Below, piece after piece: positions 24,017 to 34,476 of a stretch of DNA of 64,000 bases. Within the stretch, counting starts at the first letter, position 1. Every line of letters starts with the position of its first letter. The translations under genes were made by a program, and so were the position numbers. The notes under the pieces were generated by a model, which was not told the origin of the DNA, searched no databases, and saw only the letters and a program-made list of their open reading frames with translations. Source of the DNA: Diploscapter coronatus (Eukaryota; Nematoda; Chromadorea; Rhabditida; Rhabditidae); assembly GCA_964036155.1 (NCBI GenBank), contig OZ038423.1, positions 9,687,249-9,751,248 on the forward strand. The letters are read 5' to 3'.

Positions 24017-24588
24017 ATGGCAGTTGACTCCCATCTGCTCTACTCGCTGGGCATCGTCCAATCGAGTGGCAGTCTTCGACAGCCTGTCCCCACGCCCGCG
24101 CCTACGCCGACCCACAATCTGTCGTCGAGTCACGACTCGACCACAGCCGACTCAGCATCACTTCCTATCTTCAACGGGTGGACACGCGAACAAATCGTGA
24201 CTTTTGTTAGGCAAGCAAAATTTCATATAAGTTAGAAGATGTCGATTTTTTTGTTGTAATGTTTTGGATAGGTTTCAATTTATTCGAAGATTGCACTGAT
24301 TTTCTTCTTATTTGGTGGGCATAATAGGTTCTTTCACGTTTTTCAAAGACGAATTTATCGATTTCATTAGGGGAGCTTATGAAATCTTCACAACATTGAA
24401 GAATTCGATCGATAACAGCAAAATGGTATTATTTTAGTTTGGCGTATGTAGCGATATCGATTCTGATGGTGTTGGCGTGGTCGATGTATTTGTGCGTCGA
24501 CGGTCGGAGGACGAAACGTGATACAAGAGTTATTCACTATCTTGCACAGAGCACCATGTTCAGACGCCTACCTGCTAACAATCTTTGA
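24017..24588 (+). CDS. Small single-pass membrane protein with GC-AG intron, unrecognised
   Basis: Exons 24017-24210 and 24438-24588 join in phase 2 to give 114 residues. The N-terminal part is Ser/Thr/Pro-rich (PVPTPAPTPTHNLSSSHDST). It is followed by a strong transmembrane helix (SLAYVAISILMVLAWSMYL) and a basic tail (DGRRTKRDTR) ending RRLPANNL. The intron begins AG|GCAAGC, the usual form of a GC-AG intron. A TTTGCTTCAG acceptor just before the start could be a trans-splice site, or additional upstream exons may exist. Topology is probably type I or III. No family recognised. Confidence 0.6.
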
Positions 24589-24869
24589 TTTTATTACGTT
24601 AAGACATTCTTTTCTAAACTCATTGGATTTTTAGTTCTGAATTAAAATTTTGAAATTTCTAAAAATTATGACTATTCTTAAAAAGCGGCATTATTCTGAC
24701 CGACACTACATTCATTTCATTCACTTTATGATCTCTCAAAAATCTTTATTTTCTGCATTTTTCATGACAAATTTGCTCAATACGAGTATTTCCAGAGTTA
24801 ATTTGATAGAAAGAACTATTTATTTTGAACATAACTTTGAGATCAGCTTTTGTATCTTCATTAAAAACC

Positions 24870-26354
24870 CTATTTTCTAACAAATTTGATGTACGGCTGT
24901 GAAGCAGATGAACTTCGTATGATCATTTTTACAGAATCTGTCAAATTGACCTGAATAAATTTCATTACGAATTCCAATGGAAATTTTTAAAACCTACCGA
25001 ATTGGTTGATTTTCGTTTATCGAAATCAGGAAAAATTTCGATAAGTGAAGATTTTAGAGAATCGTTCAAGTCGATGACCACATTTTCGATGGAAATATCT
25101 CCAGACTTGATTCTCTGAAAGTTATTTATGGATTTTTGAAAGTGTTGGGAAAAAGCTTACTTCGATGAACTTGGAAATCCCAAGAGCAGTCAGACTGTGA
25201 GTATCACCAATTCGAAAATTACCGCATTTCATTGAAACTAGCATTTCATCGGTCAATGTTAAAGGTACCTGGAAATAAATTTAAAAATCCTGATTTTCGT
25301 CAACTATCATACCGGGACATCATAAACTCCGAAAGCTTGTCGAGTCGTCAAGAATTGCATAAATTCAGTCGAGAAGAATCCTCGCTCTTCACAACGGTTG
25401 ATCAAGCTGATATTGACAAGGGACGGGTTCAGCTAAATCAGCTATGTTTCAAGGTATCTTTTTATTTTTAGAGTAGTAGAATTTTTTATTTAGTTACGAG
25501 TTGTATTGAAGAACGAAGATCTCACCTTTTTTACGAAATTGTGAAATGTGTCAGGGGTGATTTTCGCAAATGAGCATAAGACAAAATCTAATCGCTTGAT
25601 TCGTCGACTTTTCAGGAGACTTTGAAGTTTCTTTAGATCAGAGTCAGTCAGATTTGCCTAAAATTACAATTTTTTCACATTCAAAAATTTTGTTGACAAT
25701 TACCTCATCAAACTTCAGTTTGTCAATTTCGCAATTCTTCACGAGTTTTTGCAACCGATCCAATAAGGCTGGAGATAAAATAGCGTCGTGAGATTCCGAA
25801 TCTTCAAACGAGGTCGAAGGAAATGATGAAGTTGGCATCGAGACGAATGAAGAGAGGTGGCCATTTTCTTAAAAAGTAAACACATCATCTGAAGATCGCC
25901 CTAATAAAAAGTAAAAAGCGATCTATGGAGCTTTTAGACTAAAACAAGGTAATTTAATAGTGTTCCTTTGAGAAAATTCTGAAATCGTACCCGAAAATCT
26001 CCTTCGTTTGCCGCCGTATCCTTCCGAGTCTCCAGAATGACGTCGTTTCCCCATATTCACTAGTTGAGAAGAGAAAATCTCATGTCTCTTCAAGTGAGCT
26101 TCGTCTTCTTCCTTACTTGACGACTTCAACAGCACTGATCGGCGAGTTACCTAGAATTTTTTGGGGTTTTTGGGAAAATTCAACTTTTCCTTACATTTCT
26201 GATTTTTATCGAAATCCGTCGTCTCGTGAGAAATTCTCTATTCGATTGGATCAATCGGTGCGTGGTTTTATCGACCAGTCGGCAATTTTGGATCCCGGCA
26301 AAACCAGTCTTTTTCAGAATCTCCAATCTCAGTTCAGGCGGTAAGTTGTTCCAG
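24870..26354 (-). CDS. F-box protein with possible FBA-2-like C-terminal region
   Basis: Read on the minus strand. The first exon seen (26354-26195) encodes an F-box (LPPELRLEILKKTGFAGIQ, then RLVDKTTHRL), the domain that binds SKP1 in SCF ubiquitin ligases. The second exon carries a striking basic patch (MGKRRHSGDSEGYGGKRRRF). Later exons (25838-25671, about 25655-25526, 25269-25163, about 25120-24997, 24945-24870) encode LTDSDLKKLQSLLKS, LTLTDEMLVSMKCGNFRIGD, LGISKFIERIKSGDISIENV and a stop after FVRK. The LTDEMLVSMK...FRIGD...KFI pattern resembles the F-box-associated type 2 (FBA-2, sdz-33) domain expanded in rhabditid nematodes. That part is a resemblance, the F-box is firmer. Introns checked are phase-consistent. 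The initiating ATG is upstream of an acceptor at about 26355 and was not found. Confidence 0.7.
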
Positions 26355-29300
26355 AAAATTCTCTAAAGGTAATCTTCTTATTTTACTGAAAATGCCGCCA
26401 AGCTTTCAATATGTAAAATAACCTAGACCTAGACCATCAAAATAAAGCTTTCTTATTGTATATTATAGGCATTCATTAGTTTGTGGATCTTTTATGGTCT
26501 ATCATATTTTCATCGATATTTTCCAGGAAAGTGATAAATCATCGTGGAAAAGTCGGAAGAAACTGGAAAACTTCCTTTGGCAGCTTATTTGCAATTTTAT
26601 GGACTTATTAATCGGGAGATGTTGATGTCACAGCTGATGATCAAAAATTGATTTTTAAGCGATCGCTATTACCTGAGAAACTTCTAGGTTACGCTGAGAG
26701 GTCGTAGCAACATTTTCCATCTATGACGTGATAGAATTCCTGGAAATAAAAATTTTGCATAATGATCAAACACACATCGCATTATAAATTTCGAGAAATT
26801 TCATGATGAAATAATTCAAATTGAAAATGAAATTTTTTTTAAAAATCAGAAGAAAATGATGAAAAGAGATTTTTACAAATGGTTATAGTAAGATGAGAAA
26901 TTTTTCATAACTTCTCCAGGACAAATAGGCATGCAATTTCCCTCCATAAAATCTCACAGAGAACATCTGTTATTGTGCAAATTACGTAATTGGCCTGTAA
27001 GAATGCGTGCTAATCCCGCCCATTAATGGCTCGTTTAGCTACTTAAACATCCTCCTACAAACACTAGCTGTAAATGGATGTCTGAGATTGGCTAGAGACA
27101 AATACTAGGATCAGAATCTTATATCGATATTTCCATGCTGATTTTCAAGATTAGTCGAATAATAATACTTCGTAAAATTAGGAAACCGTTGTAAACAAAT
27201 GAGAGTAAGATAATCACACAAAGTTTTCCAATTAATCTAATTCTCGTTACAATCTATTACGAAGAATATTTTGAATCGGTCACAAAAATGCTCCCAGTCA
27301 AAAACGTCTCGTCTTGGCAAGAATGCATTAGCAAATAAGTGTGAGAGAGCTCGATTATAACTGGGAGGAATGCGTTGGAAATGTGAACAATAGACTAATT
27401 ATTAGAGCCAGGAATTAGTGGGTTTCTGAGATTTTGGGAAATAACATGGCGATGTCAGGGGTGTGAGGGTTTGAGTGACTTTTGAAAGATAAGGAACACC
27501 TCGAATAGTCGACGCTTTCTAATGACCGTCTCTTTTCAAAATTCCTGAAACTTATTTAAACCACAGGAAATTTACGCGATCACGTTCGATAGCACAAATT
27601 TATGCTCTACTTTTCATACTTTCTCTTTCTTTTCTCTTTTCTCTTCTTCACCAAATCTTCCCTTCTGGCTCAGTTTTTATCCGTGAGATTCGCCTCTTTT
27701 GCATATCAGCCTGTCCGATCTTCTATCTCCAAAAGATCGTGTAAAATGAGAGTGAAAGAGAGACAAAGAAAGGACTGGAAATAGTGGAAAAGTGGGAGAG
27801 TAAAAGAATCAGAAAATGTATGGATGGGGATTATACGCAATACTCATTGTGAAGGAAAGAAGAGGAATTTTGTAAAGACCGGATTAATCGGCGTTCGACG
27901 AATAGAAACTAGGGAAAAGTGCCGGAAAAGTAGTCAAATTTGAATTTTAGTCCGAATTAATTCTTTTTCAGACATTTTGCGATGTTTTATTCGATATTGG
28001 AAAAGAGAAAAATGTTCAGGCGCGGTCCAGAAAAATTTGAAAGTCCAGAAACTCGCTCGTAAAAAATTTCGAAACGAGTTTTTACAGTCCAACACTTCAA
28101 ACAGTAATTGGTATAATTCGATGTGCAGTTAGAGATAGCGAATGTTTGAGAGAGGCGAAGAAAACATAAATTTCCTACAAATTTGTCGATTGATTAGAGA
28201 AGACACTTCAGAAATTGATTGAAATTTCGGAGGAAATTCGAAGAACTTGATGAAAATGTCGCTAATTTGCACTAAAGCGGCGATTCGATAATGATAAGGA
28301 AAAGAGATGTTACGTGAGGAAAAGCGGGAAGTCGAATGGGAAAAACTGATCAAATGTTAACCAAATTGGGAAAGGCGTGAAATGTGTTTCACGGGAGTTT
28401 GATTTCGAAGAAAGGTCAAGTTAATTTTGCCTCACCAAAAAATTACAAGAAATAGACACTTTTCAACGTGATGAGTAAAATATATGGGGGGTATCGACAC
28501 TCCGTGAAACATACATGAAAGATGAACTTTCGAATAGTAAAATCTAAAATCGCCAGCATAAAGATGGATATGGTAGAATTTGTTGAAGACAAATAAATAG
28601 ATTACATCATCGACCTTTCTAACCCTAATTGCGCAAATTACTGTGTAAAATACGGTAGAAACAAAGGATTTCTATGAGCTGTACAAAAAGCGAAGAAAAG
28701 AAAGAAGAGAGAAGAAATAGAGCCACAGGGCGGCCGGTGCCTGTCATGTCAGAACATGACAAATGAACAGCATTGAGAGGGATAACAGGTGGATTCGAAG
28801 ACACAAAGAAACAGAAAACGGGAAAATAGAGTGAGAATTGAGAGACTAGAGAAGCAAAGCGAGTAAATGCCGATACTGGCACTACTCGCATAAAGAAGTA
28901 TCGAAATTTGATGAATACTAAATGTAGAAAATTGGTAAACTGGGACAAATTTTCGTCAAGCATTGAGAAAGGTTTATGATTTTCATGATAATTCTGTTAT
29001 CATGAATTCTCCCATTTCAAACAATTTCTCTACATTTCTTTCAATTGCTCAGCCTGATCATCGGAGCAAATTAATCATCTAATTTCCTTTGTAAAAGCCT
29101 AGACGAATGACTAAACCGTCCTTTATAAACCCCGATACTGTTGGTAATATTGGGGCGGCCTGAACAACCACCACCTTATTCCATTCAGTAAAGATTTGTG
29201 CAATAATTAGACCTACGACCATACAACCCCAACTTATAGTTAGATAGATAAGAAGGGTGATTATTTTTGTTTTTCTCTTTACTAAACAATAGTTTTCCGA

Positions 29301-31786
29301 TAAAAGTTAGAAAATATTTAGAAGAAAAAGCCTTCTGCTCTTTGCAAGAAAAGTGAGCAAAATTGTAACGCTTTCAGGAAAAATCTGAAAGTTTGTATTC
29401 GCCGTAAAACGATAGAAAATCGCACAAAAATTGAAAGGATTTTAATCATGATCTATTTAATAAAGAAAACGTAAAAGAAATTTGTATCTTCCGCGAAAAA
29501 TTTCATTTCATATGAAAATATAGATGCAAATGATGGAGGAAGGCAGAAAATGCAGGAAAACGAGGACGAACTGGTCAATAATTCTCTGTCCTTGCTACGA
29601 GTGACAACACGAACAACGAAATCGTTGCCGAATGGGAGGCGAAAGGAGACAGAAGACTGGGGCTTGGCAGAAAATATGAGGAATGCGCGAACGCATCAAT
29701 GTGAGGATGCTATAGGTTTTGGAGTTAGAAATCAAGACTCCACCCACTTCTTAACACATTTGTGTGATCTCATTATATGCTAAATAGACTTTCTATGTAA
29801 AATTATTGGGGCTATGAGAGCAAAATTTAGTTGATCAGCTTTTAACAGAAGAAAATATTCAGCAAGACGAGGAATCTTGCATTCAATATTGCAAGATTGC
29901 GATAAGAAGCGTTGTAAATAACGCCACGGGCTTGAATTATGACACGAGATTTAGATAATGATAATGGTGCTAAATCATGCTACGATAATGCTATTACATT
30001 AATGGAAAAACAGATAATCCGATAAGAGGTCACCTAGGGCAACCCATGGCCATAAAAATGATAGGATTCCTTTTTTGTTGGATGATGCGTTAGATCAATA
30101 AAGGATTGGGAAAAATTAGAATGGTTAAAGTCGAAACTGGAGAGATCTTCCAAATAATTTAGAATAGGAATTCAGTTACACCCCTGAGATCAACCAGAGT
30201 TCGAAATATTTTCTTCTTACAATGCCTAGAAATCTCTCAATATCCCATAGTCCCTAACTTTCTTTGTCTGATTTGTCCTGCGGACATTCGCGCAGTATAT
30301 CATCACTTTTGTAGCCCACCGCATTTTCGCGTTGTAAACGGCACTAAATCATCGGAGCTGGCTAGAATATTGCAGAACTGTGGGAAATAATGTTTCATTC
30401 GTTGGGAAAATTTAACATAAATGAATTAGTGTCCCCTAACATTGGCAAAAATCGGGTCTAATTAAAGATTTTCTGTAAGAACTTCATGAAGACATGTTTC
30501 ACTGGAAATATCTAAATAAAAAATTATAGAGATATCACAAAACTATTGTAATCAAGGAATATTTTTCTCGCACCGACTTTCCCATGCTCCCACTCTCGCT
30601 CATCCGCATCTGCACTCATCTTGTGCATCTTGCATTTTAGCATGACATGACTTCTCTATGATTAGTTTGAGTTGCTCTGTCTCTAATGGATCTATTAGAT
30701 AATGGATAATGGGAATGCAGAGCAGAGCTCCCAACAGCTATAACAAATCCTCTCGTGCTTATCCAAACCCGTATCTCTAATTGGAGAACGGAGCTTTGAT
30801 CCTGCCGACTCGAAGAAAGTTATGAAGATCCTATTCTAATAAAATATATTTAAATAAAATACGAAAAGTCGTGAACGCAAGGGATTTTATTCAACCCATC
30901 TCCAAATGACAGATAACTACTTATAACTCCAAGTTTGATGCTAGATAAAGTGCAGCAAATCTATTTCCGAGTCTAGACGACTTTTTGTAGACAAATCTGA
31001 TAATGAAATGAGATAAAATTGAAAAAAAACAACAACAGCAAATTCATTTAACCTTAAAGTTTAAAAATAAAAGAGTACCCTCTATTTCAATCAAATTGCT
31101 ACCCAGGAAGAACTGTATGGTATCTTTTTCCTCTATATTCAAACACTATTTTTGCATGGAGAGAATAGGCTGTATTTTTGCCAAAAACTTGAAGGAGTCG
31201 AAACTTCGAGTTGCTGCTTGCATCTGCTAGCAACAAGCAGACGCATTAGTCACCCTGCCAAAGGTAATATGAATGTGGGGCTATAGCTCCACGTTTACGT
31301 ACCTCTTATAAGAGTTACGTTTTCTCTTTTCATATCGAATGCTCTCTAACCTAACGATATAGAGCGGTTATAGTATGAAAACAAAAGATACCATACAATT
31401 TTTCTGGGCACCGATTTGGTTGAAAAAGGAGTAAGATGAAAAATCGGTCGGTGTCAGTTTTTGATATTCGAGAAATTCGGAAATAAAAAAGGCAAGCAAA
31501 ATATGGGTAGAAAGGAAAGCAAAGCGACCCGTCCGTGATCGCGATAGCCATCTTTGCGCGATCGTGGTAGGCTGGGAGCGCAACGGGTGAGGAATGAGTA
31601 AAAGGGTAAAACGAGGGAAGAAAGGGCATGAAAATGGGAAATAGCCCGTAGGTAAGTAAATCTGACCTAAATCTTTATTGGAACTAACAAAATAAAGAAT
31701 GCGAGATATCATCGATAATGGAAAAAAGGAAATTAATTGATGCTGAATTTCAGTAAAAAAGTTTAATATAAAATTCAACAACAAAA
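26355..31786. other. Long gene-poor region
   Basis: No coding exon, tRNA or recognisable transposon is supported in this 5.4 kb. It is AT-rich with short pyrimidine-rich runs (for example 27600-27660). The first exon of the neighbouring F-box gene may lie at its left end. Confidence 0.4.
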
Positions 31787-31905
31787 AGCTTACGACACCT
31801 GGGATTCCCAAGCCGTCTCCGATCCAAGTACTAACCAGGCCCGACGTTGCTTAACTTGCCAGATCGGACGGGATGGCGTGTTCTCAGCGTGGTATGGCCG
31901 TAAGC
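31787..31905 (-). rRNA. 5S ribosomal RNA, single copy
   Basis: The minus strand reads GCTTACGGCCATACCACG at the 5' end and TTGGGAATCCCAGGTGTCGT near the 3' end. The core includes CGCCATCCCGTCCGATC, TTAGTACTTGGATCGG and the pol III internal control region. Length is 119, as expected for eukaryotic 5S. The two ends pair (GCTTACG with CGTAAGC). An oligo-T run follows on the transcribed strand and would terminate pol III. Nematode 5S genes usually occur in tandem arrays, often with SL1 RNA genes; this copy is alone in the window and no SL1 sequence was seen. Confidence 0.96.
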
Positions 31906-33299
31906 GAGGGTTGCGGCACCGCTCTCGATGGTAAAGGCAGAGGTGAAATATGTCAATCAATGCGATGTCAAAAAGTACAGTCTATTCCAAACGGTTTTGA
32001 TGATTTTATTGATATTTCGCGAGTTATTTCGTGGTTTTAGAGTTTTTGCAAGATTTTGCGATCTTTCTTTTCAGAAGGCAACCTGTAAATGGAGTAATGA
32101 CGGAATGACGTAACGCGAAATGACGAAACGTAAAAATAATTGAACGCAATAGAAATTGACAGAATTTGTGCAGAAAAATAAACATTCCGTCATTTTTGCG
32201 CTTCGTCAAATACTAAAAAGTGTTTCGTTATTACGTCATTTACAAACTGTCATGACCTAAGGCTATTTTTTGTTTTATTTTTGCACTCAGAGCCCTAGTC
32301 AGCTTGGAAATCGAGGATAGTTTTTTTTTTTTTAAATTATTTCATTGTTTAGTACTAGTAGCATTTAAGACAGTCCTTGAGAGGCTCAACCAGGGGTGAC
32401 CAATGGTAAAAGTTTTGTTTTTTCGCGGTTTTTCAATGTCAACTAGCTATATTCGACCTAAAAATTATGATTCCGAGCTTTTTCCGAAATTTTCAAGTCG
32501 GGGTACCAGGCTCGGATCTGAAAATTTCAGAAAAAAAAAAGCTTGGAATCATGATTTTCAGGTTGAATATAGTTAGTTACCGTCAAAAACAGAAAAAAAT
32601 GAAACTTTTGTCGCAGGTTATTCTCCTCTCTATAGAGAATCGATTCTTTCACAGACTCTAAATTGCTAATCAGCGTTGTCGGCAGAGTTAAATCCTTATC
32701 TAGTATAACATGTGCAATATTCAATATCATAATTACTTTTGGTCCTTTCCATGCTTTATCATGTGATAAGTGCTTATAAAATTCGTCATGGAGTTTTTTG
32801 CCGGCAACTCTGCCAACTCTTATCGATAAGAAGAATGAAGGCAATCATTTGACTGCATTTAATTCAATGCTTGAACACGAAATATCGATTGAATAATATT
32901 GGGAATGCTGAGTTATTCTATGGAAACAGCTATCAACCTTTCACTTTCGAAGTGCATGTACTATACCAATCAAAAAATATTTGCCATCAGTTACGGTATC
33001 ATTGTTAAGAGTTTCATTAACTTACCAAACTTTATAAATTCACATCTTTGTTTCGATTATGCTATTTCATAATTTCAGATAAATTGTTTTAAGACACTCC
33101 CTGTAAGACTCAAACAAAGATCCTCCAATCCGAATATGATCCATAAAATTCGATTTTTGTGAACCGGGCTCATAGGGGACCCAACCATATTACCAACTTT
33201 TGGTTTCCAGGACTTTTCATAACTGTATCAGGCTATCTCCGATTCTTACAAAGAATACCTCTTAATAAATTTTTAGGCTGACACTTCGAAAATTCGAAA
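31906..33299. other. Intergenic region with a degenerate inverted repeat
   Basis: Contains the inverted repeat 32408-32609. A minus-strand ORF at 32527-32844 overlaps it and shows no domain. Nothing else is supported. Confidence 0.4.
32408..32609. repeat. About 200 bp degenerate inverted repeat
   Basis: The left arm (AAAGTTTT..., CAACTAGCTATATTCGACCT, ATGATTCC.AGCTTTTT) is matched in reverse by the right arm (AAAAAGCTTGGAATCATGAT, TTGAATATAGTTAGTTACCG, AAACTTTT). By eye the arms are about 80% complementary. It is probably an aged fold-back element. Confidence 0.6.
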
Positions 33300-33912
33300 A
33301 TGGGAGCGATATTCTCGAAATGGACGACTTCGCCTAAGCCAGCACCCGTTTCCGAGCATGACAACGCGATTTTGGTGGGAGAAATTTAATAAACTCATTT
33401 TTAATGAAAACTGGTATGTTTGAAGAAAAAAGAATAGTAAAATTTGTTGGAAAATTAGGAGAAAATATAAAATTAACAAAAAAAATCGACTTTTCAGCAA
33501 CTGAAAACGCAGCGCGACAAAATCAAGCAGATGATTCGCCGCAAGGAGAATGGTCGCTTTGAGGAGAATTCGATCGCGCAGCTCCAAGAAGAACTCGAAA
33601 AAATCGACCGAATGGTGAGATTTTCGTTAATTTTCGAAGAAATTTCTAAATATAATGCCTTGAAAATAAGTAATGATGATCATTTATTTTATCTTCTGAA
33701 AAATAAATCTAAAAAATGGAACTTTGAAAATTTAGGTCTCCGACTTGAAATTCGACGAGGCGCAGAAACGCTGTGCGACTACGCAGCCTTTTAATATTTC
33801 TATTCCCCTCTTTTTATCATTTTGTATCATTTCTGCAGCATATTTTTATTATCCTCACATTTTATCTTTCATTTCCGGAATTACAAAAGGCTCAGTCCCT
33901 TGGCTGGCTTGA
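33300..33912 (+). pseudogene. Truncated ESCRT-III vps-20/CHMP6-like copy
   Basis: Exon 1 (33300-33374) encodes MGAIFSKWTTSP and PVSEHDNAIL. Exon 2 (33498-33614) encodes QLKTQRDKIKQMIRRKENG and QLQEELEKIDRM. Exon 3 starts at 33736 with VSDLKFDEAQKRC. The MG start (myristoylation site of CHMP6), the EHDNAILQLKTQRDKIKQ helix and the VSDLKFDEAQ helix match CHMP6/VPS20, the subunit that nucleates ESCRT-III on endosomes. The family is about 200 residues. Here the segment between helix 1 and helix 2 is shortened, and everything after the second motif, including the C-terminal regulatory helices, is missing. The frame runs into unrelated hydrophobic sequence and stops at 33912. It is probably a decayed or partial duplicate; a lost exon order or unseen exon cannot be excluded. 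Confidence 0.6.
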
Positions 33913-34102
33913 AGCTTATTTTTGTTCTTTGCAATTCTTTAAGAGACATTCCATGAATAATCAGAACAACTGACAGAGGGGGTCCGTACAACTGCAAAAG
34001 TGTCCAGGATCCGAACCAAACTTATATGGGTGGATACACCCATGGACCCTATTCACAAAAATGGAGAGATCAGGTCCCGCCCACAAAAAGGGGTGGGACC
34101 GG

Positions 34103-34238
34103 CCATTCGGAAAGGTCGCAACGTCGCAGCGTCGCAGCTTGGTGAGATAGGGCTAAGGATGAGGAGAGTGTAGAGAAACGTTCTCTCGCTTTTGTCTACT
34201 ATCTCGCCAAGCTGCGACGCTGCGACCTTTCCGAATGG
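34103..34238. repeat. 136 bp inverted-repeat element (MITE-like)
   Basis: The left arm CCATTCGGAAAGGTCGCA...CAGCTTGGTGAGATAG (34103-34150) pairs with the right arm CTATCTCGCCAAGCTGCGAC...CCTTTCCGAATGG (34199-34238). The left arm has an extra tandem CGTCGCA-type octamer. A second short hairpin (GGTCCCGCCCAC / GTGGGACC) lies just to its left at about 34073-34100. Confidence 0.75.
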
Positions 34239-34476
34239 TCATTAAAATTCCTTCATTTATTTCTTATTCCTAATCATCTGTCAAGACTTCATTTTATGAT
34301 AAGATTTTTTCTGGTAAAATATTCGGCGTCGTTATTCTCTTATCAATTCTTATCCAATGTAAAAGTTTTATTTCTTGCTCCTAATAACTATTAATTTTTT
34401 CATTCATTTGCGTATGAATATATGACTTATTTTCTAAATCAGTCAAATTTTTAGTTTAAAAATTTAAAGAATAAAA

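Noticed and set aside
31200..31330. Possible tRNA-like stretch with GGGGCTATAGCTCC
   Set aside because: No B box (GGTTCGAATCC type) and no cloverleaf could be drawn.
31351..31811. Overlapping minus-strand ORFs, up to 147 codons
   Set aside because: Aromatic/Ser-rich low-information sequence with no domain, signal or splice support; long purine-rich plus strand explains the absence of stops.
31500..32300. SL1 RNA gene beside the 5S gene
   Set aside because: The SL1 exon sequence was not found on either strand near the 5S gene.
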